Of a DNA stretch of 64,000 nucleotides, positions 46,901 through 58,120 are shown piece by piece (positions within the stretch are counted from its first letter, which is position 1; each line of letters starts with the position of its first letter). The position numbers were made by a program, and so were the translations under genes. The notes under the pieces are model-generated. The model ran no database searches. It saw only the letters and a list, made by a program, of their open reading frames with translations, and was not told the origin of the DNA. This stretch comes from Drosophila miranda (lineage: Eukaryota > Arthropoda > Insecta > Diptera > Drosophilidae), in the NCBI RefSeq assembly GCF_003369915.1, contig NC_046673.1, positions 20,079,718 to 20,143,717 of the forward strand, written 5' to 3'.

Positions 46901-47398
46901 CTGTACCAAATTGAGTTGGTCAAAATTGTGGGTGCTTGCAGCTGCTGTTGACCGGCCACGGCGGCGAAAAGCTTCTGGATATTCTTACTAGATATTTCGC
47001 GAATAGTCAATTTTATGAATCCCTGATTCTGGTTGAGTGTCTGTGTGTACCGCCACTCACCAAGCCTCATTGTAGAGGTAATGTGTCACTGCGTTAACCT
47101 GCAGCTGGCCCTCGTTGAAGTCCGAGCAAATTTTATCCCATTTGCTGTATGGGGGAGGGCGCTGGGAGAAGCCATTGCGTACAAATCCCCCCCTTGGGAA
47201 GCTGTGGGCCTTAATAGTATCGCGGCCGGTGCAGTTGAACTCGGGCAAGATGTCCAGGCCATCATCATCGTCTTCGCCATCTTGATTGTCCAATTCCATT
47301 CGGTGGCTGGGGGTCTCCTGCTGAAATCTCTGTGTTGCCTCATTGAAGGCCGTGAGTATGTCTTCATCGTCATCCGACTGGAATAGATCATAGTCCAT
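43903..47398 (-). CDS. MMS22L-like replication-fork repair protein
   Basis: Exons are 47398-47061, 46987-46395 and 46325-43903, giving about 1117 aa. The first intron (73 bp) uses CTAG as its acceptor; other AGs nearby would create a stop or break the frame. The N-terminus is acidic (MDYDLFQSDDDEDILTAF). The rest is a long helical-repeat protein with the MMS22L C-terminal signature LVELKRGAGEDVGIRKCLQRLEKVLG. In animals MMS22L pairs with TONSL and promotes Rad51 loading at stalled forks. There is no enzyme motif. The divergent start faces Pex5 across about 440 bp. I recall the fly counterpart as CG14803 but am not certain of the number. The frame is intact throughout. Confidence 0.85.
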
Positions 47399-47835
47399 GC
47401 TACGAGTACGGAACGAATACAAATATCCCGGCTGATTTCCTAGATTCGCATAATTTAGAGATGCCAGATATTTCAGAGATTTGGCAAGGCTGCCAGATAG
47501 ACACAATCACACAAAAACCTCTAAAACAATCTAAAACATATGATGATAAAATAAATGTGTTTCCAAGTTTAGTTAAAAATCCACATGACCAATTTTAGTG
47601 GATCCTTGAAAAACATTTCATGAATTCCAATTTAAATAAATACTTTGGTCAGTGCTGCAAAGTGACTCAGTTTAGCACCAGTATTGGTAAATTCTCCGTT
47701 CTCCGTTGATTACCAATCTTTTGTGGACATTTGGACTTTTGCTTTTGCAGCGGCCCCCGGCCTCCTTAGTTCTTATCTTAGAAGAGGGAAGCAGTTACGT
47801 AGCATCGTCCCCGATATCCTCCAGTAAGATCCAAG
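47399..47835. promoter_or_regulatory. Bidirectional promoter of MMS22L and Pex5
   Basis: The two start codons are 437 bp apart on opposite strands. The sequence is AT-rich with no TATA box at a useful spacing. TCAGTGCTGC near 47650 matches the CAGCNCTG-type core element in reverse. Confidence 0.5.
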
Positions 47836-49494
47836 ATGTCGTTGCGTCCACTGGTCGAAGGCGATTGCGGCGGAGTCAATCCTCTGATGCAATTGGGCGG
47901 CCAATTCACCCGCGATGTGGCCCACAAAGACGAGGGCTTTGTCCAAAGGCAGTTCGAGCGGGGCACCCGTCCCGATGAGCAGCTCATCAATGAGTTTCTC
48001 GGCCAGGTGGCTGCCCCTCCGCAATCCTTTCAAATGGACACGTTGCTGCAGGAGATGCGGGACATAAATATTAATGGGACGCCCCAGCAGCAGCACCAGG
48101 CCGATCAATGGAGCCAGGATTTTGCTCGCGGCTTGGCCCCTCCACTGCCCAACAAGATGATTCACATGCACCCACAACAGCAGGTGATGATGCACGCCCA
48201 GGAGTTCTTCGATGAGCCATTGATCACCAGCCAAAACTTTATGGCACGACAGCCGTACATGGCCATAACAGCTCCGCCCCAGCAAGACCCCTTCTTTGAC
48301 TCTGCCATGGAGACCATTATCACAGACAACCTACCCAGGGCCGCTCAGGGGGAGTCCGTGGAGGACTGGATCACCGACTATCAACGCAGCACCGAACAGA
48401 AGGAGCATACAGCGTCGAACTTTAACGAGAAGTTCTGGCAGCGCCTGCAAGACGAATGGCAGAAGCTGGCCGAGGAGAACGAGCATCCCTGGCTCTCGGA
48501 ATACAGCGAGAATCTCGATGCCTACAAGGAATACGAGTTTGCCGAAGAAAATCCCATGTCCGAGCTGGAGAATGCGTTCGAAAAGGGCAAAGAGTACCTC
48601 ACCAAGGGTGATATTCCCAGCGCTGTTCTCTGCTTTGAGGTGGCCGCCAAAAAAGAGCCAGAACGCGCCGAAATCTGGCAGCTGCTGGGCACCTCACAGG
48701 CTGAAAATGAAATGGATCCACAGAGCATTTCTGCCCTGAAACGTGCCCTGGACCTTCAGCCGGATAATCGGGAGGTGCTTATGGCGCTGGCTGTGTGCTA
48801 CACCAACGAGGGATTGCAAAATAATGCTGTGAAAATGCTGACCACCTGGCTGGCGGTGAATCCCAAGTACCAGCACTTGATAGCCGCCCATCCGGAGCTG
48901 CAATTCGAGGGCACCTCACTGGCGTCGTCCCTGATTGGAGCCAGTAAACTGAGAGATCTTCAGCAGATCTACTTGGAAGCAGTTCGTCTGCACCCGGCCG
49001 AGGTGGATGCTGATGTGCAGGAGGCCCTGGGCGTGCTCTACAATCTCTCGGGTGAATTCGACAAGGCCGTTGACTGTTATCATTCCGCCATTCAAAAGGA
49101 TCCCCAGAATGCCAAGACCTGGAACCGTCTGGGAGCCAGTCTGGCCAATGGCTCGCGCTCCGTGGAGGCCGTCGAGGCGTACCAACATGCCCTGCAGCTG
49201 CAGCCGGGCTTCATCCGTGTTCGCTACAATGTCGGTGTCTGCTGCATGAACCTCAAGGCCTACAAGGAGGCTGTGGAGCACCTCCTGACGGCCCTCACCA
49301 TGCAGGCCCATACGAACGCCGCCCGGGAGCTGCCTAATGCGGCGATGGCCGCCACCAGCAGTGGCCAGAACCAGATGTCCGAATCGATTTGGAGCACTGT
49401 CAAGATGGTCATCTCGTTAATGGGCCGCAGCGACCTGCAGGGTCATGTCAGTGACCGCAACTTGGCTGCACTCAACGAAGCCTTCAAGGACTAA
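47836..49494 (+). CDS. Pex5: Pex5, peroxisomal targeting signal 1 receptor
   Basis: A single exon of 552 aa. Cys11 in MSLRPLVEGDCGG is the conserved site of monoubiquitination used for receptor recycling. The N-terminal half is disordered and has Wxxx(F/Y)-type Pex14-binding motifs (WSQDF near 95, WITDY near 178, WLSEY near 218). From about residue 240 come TPR repeats; those near 394-490 (EALGVLYNLSGEFDKAVDCY, LGASLANGSRSVEAVEAY, YNVGVCCMNLKAYKEAVEHL) form the pocket for the C-terminal SKL signal. Pex5 shuttles matrix enzymes from the cytosol to the peroxisome docking complex. Family length and order are normal. It is convergent with MED18 (236 bp apart). Confidence 0.97.
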   Translation: MSLRPLVEGDCGGVNPLMQLGGQFTRDVAHKDEGFVQRQFERGTRPDEQLINEFLGQVAAPPQSFQMDTLLQEMRDININGTPQQQHQADQWSQDFARGLAPPLPNKMIHMHPQQQVMMHAQEFFDEPLITSQNFMARQPYMAITAPPQQDPFFDSAMETIITDNLPRAAQGESVEDWITDYQRSTEQKEHTASNFNEKFWQRLQDEWQKLAEENEHPWLSEYSENLDAYKEYEFAEENPMSELENAFEKGKEYLTKGDIPSAVLCFEVAAKKEPERAEIWQLLGTSQAENEMDPQSISALKRALDLQPDNREVLMALAVCYTNEGLQNNAVKMLTTWLAVNPKYQHLIAAHPELQFEGTSLASSLIGASKLRDLQQIYLEAVRLHPAEVDADVQEALGVLYNLSGEFDKAVDCYHSAIQKDPQNAKTWNRLGASLANGSRSVEAVEAYQHALQLQPGFIRVRYNVGVCCMNLKAYKEAVEHLLTALTMQAHTNAARELPNAAMAATSSGQNQMSESIWSTVKMVISLMGRSDLQGHVSDRNLAALNEAFKD

Positions 49495-49730
49495 TGAATA
49501 TGGGGACTACAAGTCCATTCCTTAACTTTTTTTATGTATTTTAAAATTACCGGACGTAAGTCTTCGTTTACATTTGCACCGGCATCTCGGAGAGTCGGAG
49601 TTTATGTTATATTTTGATGAATCAGAAATTAAATTGTTGTCTTATATATTTTTCTATGGACTAATGCGTTAGCAATTAAATAAGTGTTAAAAAAATTACA
49701 AAATAGTCTTCACATTTGTGGACATTAGGC

Positions 49731-50502
49731 TTAAGGCATGGATCCCAAACGCTTGTAGTCAATCTTGTCGAGCTGCACCAGCGGCTTCAGTTGCTCGGCA
49801 AAAACGCGCATCTCTTCGCCGACATTCTCCTGCCCCGTGGGCGCCACCACAGAGAGCTCCACAATGTAGCTCTGTGAGATCGGCTCATTGGCCATGTCCT
49901 GCTGCTTGCCGGGTATGATTTTGATGAGCTTCGAGACGGTGATCTTCATGCGGCCCTTGCGAAACATGTATCCTACATGGTATACATTGGAACATTACTT
50001 TGCTTTAGCGCTCTTTCGGTTTGATCACTCACCCTTGGCGATGTATTCGAACTCCAGGCGAAACCCCATTTCGGTAAGGAACTCCAGAATGCCGTTCGTG
50101 CAGGCACAGTCCATGCAACTGCGCACCAATGTGGGGCGACGTTGGTCCACCTCTGGCTGGCCGAGGTAACGCATCTGGAAGGGAGCGTCCCGGCCCAAGG
50201 CGCGACGCACACGAAGCAAGAGCGGCTGATTGGAGTTGGGCTGCCGGAGACTCATGCACACCTCCAGGTCATGGAAGGTCTCCGGCGATGTGTCCACATT
50301 ATCGCAAAGGCCTTTTAATCTGGTTAAAGTTCAAAAATTTCAATTACATATATAATTGCTATCTTTTGTGTTCATACCTGTGCATTAAATGTTCGACGGC
50401 CGAGTCCAAGATGGACCCTTGCAGCAAGTACTCGAGGTTGGGTAGAAAGCGGTTGTTCAAGGCGTGCGACAGCGACTCGCGGGCCGAAGAGACACTAGCC
50501 AT
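49731..50502 (-). CDS. MED18: MED18, Mediator head-module subunit
   Basis: Exons 50502-50378, 50319-50033 and 49972-49731 encode 217 aa, the family size. The sequence (MASVSSARESLSHALNNRFLPNLEYLLQGS..., then RFLEFLTEMGF-type and VAPTGQENVGEEMRVFAEQLKPL blocks) matches metazoan Med18, which forms a beta-barrel with Med20 in the head of Mediator and contacts RNA polymerase II and TBP. Introns are 58-60 bp with normal borders. Divergent from Gcna, with only 274 bp between start codons. Confidence 0.95.
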
Positions 50503-50776
50503 GGTTCAACTTTAAGCTAAATCCTTCTATATTTTACTTAAAAGCACAAACCAAGTGAATTTGTTTATGTTTCAGTGCTTCAGTTAAGTGTTGGATAGGA
50601 CCTAGTTTTATGGGATTTGGCAACACTCTACCGACAGAAGTTATCGATTGGGAAAAATCAACGCTGGACTGACGCGGACTAGATTTGTATTTGTATTTTT
50701 GTACTTGGGTAATTGGCGATTGCATTTTGTGCATATTATGCTGAGATTTACAGTTAAGTCGAACGACGCCAACAAA
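50503..50776. promoter_or_regulatory. Bidirectional promoter of MED18 and Gcna
   Basis: A short shared region. TTATCGATTG at about 50640-50649 is a DRE-like element. No TATA box. The open frame running into Gcna from 50648 has no ATG that fits better than the one at 50777 (AAAATGGCG). Confidence 0.55.
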
Positions 50777-53700
50777 ATGGCGGATCATAAGTATAAGTTA
50801 TTCAGTACGGTCGACCCCAGCAAAGTAAATGTGCCCTTCAACAAGAAATTCGCCAAACTGACGCTATCCTCCCAAAGAAAAAGACAACCGCCAGGCCGGG
50901 ACACCAAGAAATCAGACCCAAAGCCTGAACCAATTGTAGAGTGTGAGAATCCCCTGCTCCGCAGCGACACCAGTAGCGACCACATTGCCATGGGCCAAAA
51001 ATACACTCCCAACGATGACGCCGAGGAGACGCACCTCGATATCGAAGGCTCCGAATATATGGAAGCTCTGCATCTGAGTGGCGATGGCTGCACACAGCCT
51101 GGGCGCAGTCAGACACCCGTGGATGTGGAGGCTCTAGCCACACAGGTGACCAACTTGACAATGGAGCCCAAGCCGCTCAATCCGGATATATCCATTTGCA
51201 TCTCATCTACGACAGAGGAGGAAGAAGATGATGACGATGACGACAATAGTGCCTCGTGCATTACTATATCAGACTCCAGTGATGATGAGGCCGCACCACC
51301 GGAGAGCATGGCCGTGAGTGATCGTACACCTGACACTGACCCAGAGCAGGAACCTATCCCAGCTCCCATTTTGACCAACGACCAGGTCCAGCGCATTGAG
51401 GCCTTTCTGCGCGACGTCTCAATCGAACGTCGCGAGATGGGGGAGAAAGAGTTGCCGATGTCTCCGTCGCCCCTGTCCTCCGCCCAACGACGTTCTCGGC
51501 TGGCCGATGCGGACACAGAGTCCATGGTCACAACCGACGAGAACTGGATGCCGCTTGAGCAGCCCACGAGCCCGTCTACGAGCAAGCGGTTGGCCCACAA
51601 AAAAACGGAAGTGGCCAGCTTCTCCTCTAAGGATTTAGCCGGACTGGACAGAAGCAAGAGGCTGGCGGATGCCGACACAGAGGCGAATACTCTCAGCTCA
51701 CAGGATGCGCCATGCTTGGACAGCAGCAGGCGTCTGGCGGATGACGACACCGAAGTAAACACTCTCTGCTCCCAGGAAGTGTCCGACACATCCGGCTGCC
51801 ACGACTCGACGCTCAACGAAGACGAACCGATTCCCGATGAATCGGTCGAGATCCCAGAGACAAGCAGCGAGGGCGAACCAACGCCGCCAAGACCGACCTC
51901 GTCCTCCACATCATCGGGCGAAGAGGCTCCGGCCATCAAAGTGAACAGTATCAATATCTCGGCCAAGATTAAAATAAAAATACATATACCAGCCGTGGAA
52001 TCGAGCTCAGAAGATGATGACGACCAGTATCCATCTCCAAGGGCCACCCAATCCTTGCCAGCCACCGAAGAAGTTAATCGGGAACAGCAGCAGCAGGAAC
52101 AGCCACAAGATCATCAGCATCAAAAGTCGATGCTGTCAACCAACGATGCTTCCGAGGACGAGCAATTCCTCACACAGGCCGAGAAGCTCTTGAATCAGCT
52201 TTACGGAAAATCTTGGCAGACTCCCGATGTCATACGCACCCTGAAGCGATCCAGTGGCAGTGGCGGCAAGACAGCCCCCCTAAGGTCGAGGAACTTTCAG
52301 ATTCCAACAGCCGCCACAACTGTTAAGAAAAAGAAGGAGCGCCCTGCGCCGCGTGTGCAGCAGCTAGAAGAGAGTGTCCTCGCTAATTTTGGCCAATGTA
52401 AGTGAAGCTGAAACTTATCTTAACTCGCAACGTTTAACTCTCTCTTGTTGTGCTGCATGTAGTCAAGAAAACCCTGCACTCCAATGAGACCCCATTGAAC
52501 TCCACTCGCTTGCCGCAGCGTGCCGTCCAGACCGAAAGACGTCCCCGTGCCGCCCGGCCACAGCGCCCAACCCCCACAAAGTCCACGGCACGCACCAACC
52601 ATGTGGATGAGGACCGCTGGCGTGCCTTGATTGACTCTGAAAGCGGTACAGATGCCTCCGACGACGAGGACGCGGATGTAACCTTCAGCGGCAGTGAAAG
52701 TTGCAGCGATGACGAAAGAAATGGAAAGGGTTATGTTACCTACTTGGATTTGACCAAGGCCGAGGTCGAGGTGATCAGCAATCCCGACATGGATCCTCAA
52801 TGTAAGATCATTAAGATTTAAACTCAGATCAAATACTAACATTGTTATTCCAACAGCTCCGAAAAATCATCGTCGTCTTGACGATATTCTCCGTTCATGT
52901 CGCGCTGGCACGAAATCCAAGCTCCCTGCTACGCCCGCAGAACCCACCACTGACACCGCTACCGCCACCGCCACACCCACAGTCCAAGCCCCCATACGAC
53001 GACGGTTGTTCAAACCAAACATTGGCTATGAGACCGAAGAAGAGGCCATTGAGATTGTGAATAAAGCACGTGAACTGGATATGCTGGAGGAACTGGAGAA
53101 TGACTATCTACCGCACACGCCCGTCTATAAGCGCCTGCAACAGGTGAAGAAGGACATGGGAATTGCAAAGAACACCAATGTAACGCCCAAACCCAGCCCG
53201 ATTCTGAAGCTGTTGGCACCAAAAACAGCACCCCCTAAAGTGATCTCCCGGCAACTGAAAGAACAACCAAAGAAGAACGAGGGCAAATGTAGTTTCCTGA
53301 AATCGCTGGAAGGACAGGTCAGCCGAGAGTTCAGCGACAAGGAGGCGCTCTTCTATCGGGAGAACTTTGCCAAAAACAAGGAGCAGCTGGCCGAGCGCCT
53401 CTATAAGATGTTCAATGCGGACGTGTTCAACAATGAGCTGGACGTGACCATCACATGGTCGAAGCTGCTGCGCAACACGGCTGGACGATGCATGAATAAG
53501 AGAAAGTTGGTTTCCCGAAACCACGCATAGCCCATAGCCCATAGCCCATAGCCCATAGAGCTGCCTCTAATAGTTGGCTTTGTTTTTTCTTCAAACTTCA
53601 GACTCAATCAACGGAACAGCGTGGTCGAGCTAAGCGTAAAGGTGCTAACCACAGCCGACAGACTCCGCTGCACGCTCATCCACGAGCTGTGTCATGCCGC

Positions 53701-54226
53701 CACCTGGGTGTTCAACGGTGAGGGTGGACACGGCCGTGTCTGGAAGAACTGGGCCAAACGCGCCAACAAAAAGTATCCAGAGCTGCCCGCCATCACGGTC
53801 TGCCACAGCTACAGCATTGAGTTTAAGTACACGTATAAATGTGTGAACTGCAATCTTGAGTAAGTTTCGTGGTCCATTCTCTGGTTGCTGTAGCTTATTG
53901 ATGCCATCGTTAATCGTTAATCCCCTTGCAGCTCGCACGCCCACTCCAGATCTCGCAAGGTGGAGAATCTCCGCTGTCGTCTATGTCGCGGCCCAATCAC
54001 ACTGTTTCTGAACAAAAAGGACAAGCTTGGCAATACCGTGTCGAAGCCGGCGGGCGAGGCCAAGGGCTTCGCAAAGTTTGTAAAGGATAATTTCAAGAAG
54101 TACAAGCAGGGCAATGTCCCGCACAAGGAAGTCATGAGCCTTTTGAGTGCGGAATATGCCAAGCAGAAGGGCGATAAGGACAAGGAGCCGATGGCTTCAA
54201 TCGCCACACTGACACTAGATGATTAG
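50777..54226 (+). CDS. Gcna: Gcna, germ-cell SprT-type metalloprotease-like protein
   Basis: Exons 50777-52397, 52463-52801, 52857-53505, 53602-53859 and 53932-54226 encode about 1053 aa. The third intron uses a weak AAA/GTTGGT donor, supported by phase and by the following conserved sequence. The first ~800 residues are acidic and disordered, with Ser/Asp/Glu runs of the SUMO-interacting kind (ISICISSTTEEEEDDDDD, CITISDSSDDE) and four copies of a ~24-residue RLADADTE repeat. The C-terminus is a SprT domain with the zinc-protease motif HELCH at ~897-901, then a CxxC...CxxC zinc ribbon (CVNC, CRLC). GCNA proteins act in germ cells and early embryos on DNA-protein crosslinks, together with SPRTN and topoisomerases. 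The active-site residues are intact. Confidence 0.95.
51497..51790 (+). repeat. Coding tandem repeat in Gcna (~24 residues, about four units)
   Basis: RLADADTE-like segments start at about 51497, 51583, 51655 and 51727. The last three are spaced exactly 72 bp and read RLAHKKTE, RLADADTE and RLADDDTE, each followed by a T/S-L-S-S/C-x-D/E block. The first unit is a little further away and more diverged. Confidence 0.75.
53521..53560. repeat. CATAGCC tandem repeat in a Gcna intron
   Basis: Four to five CCATAGC-type heptamers or octamers directly after the weak donor of Gcna intron 3. Possibly polymorphic. Confidence 0.85.
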
Positions 54227-55515
54227 TACTTTCATCTTTCATCTAGCAGGAGACTATGTAGTTTTTCATGGAATCTTTGCTCGGAATTAATGGGGATGAT
54301 GTAAGCGTTGGTTTTCCATTTGAAATTGTCTTAATATATATGCATTAAAAGTTATAGGTAAAGATCATCTAGTCTCCTACTTCTGTGAAAACGATCTCTT
54401 AAGTCTTGAAAAAGTTGAGTACTGGCCATTGCCGACATGAATTAAACCTGAAAAGTGTGTTTGTATATGCAATGATAGATGTTCATATGTACTTATACTC
54501 CTGTACTCCTCTATTCGCTTTCTACACAGTGACAAATAGAGAAAGAGTGAGAAAGAGAACATCGGTATCCTCTGTCTCCGCACCCTCACGAAGGCACCTA
54601 GAGTTGCGGCTATTATGAAGGAAAACAAATAAACATAGCCGGCATAAGCAAGCATAAATATGAACGATGAAAGGAGGCGACGTCCGCTCCACTCAGCGGC
54701 TCTCTCTTAGCAGATTCCCCCACCCTCGACACACTCACCGACAAAAGCGGCAGAGCACATATATTTTGGAGCTTTGTTCGGAATCAATGAAAGAAACAAA
54801 ATCAGTCTAGTGGCAGAACCAGAATCGAACGGTTCTGTTTTTTCTTATATCCGGGAACCAAATCTAAAAAGAAAAACTCTGGAGCAATGTTGAAGGACGC
54901 GACAGGTGTCGAAGTGCAAATAGAGCCAGGCCCTGGATCGGAAAAATAGATGCAAAGCAAAGTTTTTATGTTAATAATTATGTAAGTGTTGAGTGTGTGC
55001 AGTGCAGTAAAGTGGTATTTAGTAGAAGGCTCGAAAATGTGTTAAAACAAGAGTGAAAATCAAATCAAATCGAAGAAATTGGGGAAAGTGGGCTCCGATG
55101 TCGCCCAACGAGTGTGGAATAATGTGAAAAAAATATCCACTTGAATCGGTTTTCCTTATTCACTGGGCAGAAAGATTACAGAAAGGTCAAAAAATATCTA
55201 ATTATCCAACAGCATAAAGAGATCGAGAGCAGATACAAGGAACAGATGGTAGCTCGTATCCCAAATGCAGAGAATTAAGAGACAGATAAATTAGATTGTA
55301 CTTCCCAGTGAATGAATTCAAGAATCTCCACAAAGATTGAAATCTACAGAATTACTATTTATTTTCAGAATATTCCCTTCCCAAGAATGGACGATGAAAC
55401 ATCAACGCGGAAACATAATAAGTACATAAAATACATAACAAATTGGGGACATAATATAGTTAAACCCTATACCATAACAGACCACATATGTGAATACATA
55501 TATATTAATAATAAT
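54227..55515. other. Intergenic region downstream of Gcna
   Basis: The Gcna 3' flank (AT-rich, cleavage-type words near 54345) is followed by sequence with a GC-rich patch and a TATATTTT word near 54762, then AT-rich DNA with no coding signal. Parts may be remnants of mobile elements but I cannot assign a family. Confidence 0.4.
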
Positions 55516-55816
55516 AGTTAAGAATTGTATATATATATAGTTAAATATGCGCAACACGATTTTAAGTTTTTAAAAAGATTTATTTATTAACTTAAACTTA
55601 GCGTACAATTGTTAGTTAGTTTCCCCGATGATGACTAAGGTCAGATGTCTTAAACGGAATTAACTTGGGTGAATTCTCCGACGGTGTCGCGATTAACGTT
55701 TGTCTTGAACAGAACTCAACTGTCTACTTAGATGTAGACTTAGATGTATTACGATGCTCGGATTGGGATTCGGAGGCGTTGGCTTCGGCTTCTGCTTCGG
55801 TGATGGAGTACGTGAC

Positions 55817-55880
55817 TCGATCGATGTGTGGGAAAGGCGGCTGTATGTGCCTCGATCGGTATGTGGGAAAGGCGGCTTTT
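55817..55880. repeat. Two-copy ~35-bp tandem repeat in the fossil LTR region
   Basis: CTCGATCG(A/G)TGTGGGAAAGGCGGCT-like units lie at about 55817-55842 and 55851-55877. They sit in the part of the left repeat block that has no partner in the neighbouring copy. Confidence 0.75.
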
Positions 55881-57321
55881 GATGAAAGGCTTCCGCTGCG
55901 TATGATCGGTGTTGCATTACTTGGGGGTGGCTGAGAATATGGCCTCCTTGGTTTTGTGCACAATTCTGATTGGTGAGCTAGGATGGCGTGGTTCTTGAGA
56001 ATCGATTAGTAATTGATCTCTGGAGGGTGGCGTGATTCTAGTGCGGCTGGATACGCGGCATCTATTGTTTTATGTTCCTAGCTTTGGGTGTTTGTTTACA
56101 TTGCCGGCTATCGGCTACAAGTGGTCCACTTCGAGCGTGGGATTGTTTATGGGTTTCGAGGCTGAGGGTGTTGGATTGTTTATAGTATGTGGGTGCAGGA
56201 TAACAGACATAGATAAGGGTATGCGGAGCATGGACTATAGATATGTCACTATATATAGTTAAATATCCGCAACACGATTTTAAGTTTAGTCTGACTCCAT
56301 GGTTTTCTGCTTAGCTCTGATTGGTCCTCATGAGTGGCGTGATTCTAGAGAATCGATTTCTCGAGAGTGGCGTGATTCTGGCGTTGATGAATCAATGGGG
56401 TCCATTGTTTATATTAGGGGACTCTAGCTTGGAGTGTGGGAAGAATCAGTTATTGATTCTTCGGTGGTTTCCTGTAACTTTTGTGGATGGGGTGGGTGAA
56501 TTGGACATAAACATAATGTGTATGTGAAGTGGAGAGTTATGGATATGTCACTCCCCCAACGTTTGTTATTAGCCTGTCCCTAGGCGATTACCCTCGGGTA
56601 TAGTGACGGAGATTTCGAGTATGACAGTTAAGGTAGGGTCTTCTTCCTCTTCTATTGTCGGGTTTATGCATTTTAAAGTGAATGTCTTAGGACGTTTCTT
56701 AAATTTAATGGTTACATGTACAATTTGTGTTACAATTTTGGTTTAATTTGGTACTTGGAAGATTCCATGTTACTAAAATGTTTGGTTCTATATAATTTAC
56801 TTGAATGTTCTTATATGGTTTTGTATAAGGGCATTTTGCAGGTTTCTGTTGTATGATCGGGAATTATTTTGTATAATGGGGTGTTAATGCTTTCGCTTTA
56901 AATATTGGAAACTATTAATATTTCATTGGAATCTACTTTTAACCATGTTGATGTTTTGATGTGTAATATTTTCTCAGAATTTATATGTTTCAGGTTATCT
57001 TGTTTTAATAATTTTGGGTTGAATATACCAAGTCTAGATGCCTGCATACCCAACTCTATATCTTCAACGTATTCTGTGAAGTGTTGGAGGTTAAATATCA
57101 AAATTTCTAATTGTTTATTTCTATTTTTCTCTTCGTTTAAATTATTTATGGCCTCAAGTCCTTTGTTTATTGTTTCTATTACTAAGGTTAATTCATTGGT
57201 TTGTATACTGTTTTTTGGCTAGACTGTCTATTTTGTATTGTATCTGAATTACTTTTTTGAAATTGGTAATTTTTCTAATAGGCTTGCATAAGTTTCCTCA
57301 GTTTTTGTTATGTTTACTGTA

Positions 57322-58120
57322 AGCAAAGACTATACAATACCAAGATGTCGCATGAGCGACCAAAAAGCTGTTCTATGGCGGGTCCTAACATTAGGACCCA
57401 AAAGGCACGAGGGAGCGCGCGGGGTTTCAATTCCCTTTTCGCCTGTACTTCGTCTCTACCGCGACCCCGCTGCCCATCGGTTTCGTCTGTTCGGCAATGC
57501 CTTCACCGTCGAAGCGGTGGTCGCGGATCGCCGATGTCATTGGAGCGGCACAGTGGGACCTTTGGCCGTCTCAGCTTGCTAAATTAGTTAGTTAGTCAAT
57601 AAATATTTGCACACTGAAAATATGTTAAACTTTGAGTGCTTATATCTCCTAAACTAAAACTATCTTGAAAATTCGATTGGAAAATTCTCTATTAGATGCG
57701 TACATTAAATTTATCTAAAGCACTCATACAATTTTTTGACTATTTCGGCTGAGTCCCCACTGTGCCGCGCCAAAGACATCAGCGACCACGCTGCCCTACG
57801 GTTTCGGCACGCAGACACTGACATGCTTTCAGTGCGCTTGTGTGTGAAGCTAAAAGCCGTATATGCTGCGGGCGAAACCGGTTTATGGCCGTGCCGACCT
57901 AGGACATACACACATATACACAACTACAAGCATATTTCTGGGTTGGCTCGAGCTCGTGCTGACCGAGGCATTGACGAAGCCGAGTAGCACTTCGGAGGCA
58001 AAGGTAGCGTAAAAGAGAATTGAAGTACTAGCCCCGCGCGCCCGTACCTTGAAGCGTCAAACGAAAATTGAAAAAGCATTTGTTCCTCATGCGACATCTT
58101 GGTATTGTATAGTCTTTGCT
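57322..58120. mobile_element. Fold-back / terminal-inverted-repeat DNA element (~800 bp, non-autonomous)
   Basis: The outermost 35 bp (57322-57356 and 58086-58120) are perfect inverted repeats that begin AGCAAAGACTATACAATACC. Inside, a GCGCGCGGGG block and a region around CCCACTGTGCCGC...GACATC(G/A)GCGA are also inverted between the two halves (about 57410-57560 against 57750-58035), with more divergence. The whole unit could therefore fold into a long hairpin around an AT-rich centre (about 57590-57740). No transposase frame is present. No exact target-site duplication was found; only TTTAC is shared at the flanks. It lies within the fossil LTR element. The superfamily is not recognised. Confidence 0.8.
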
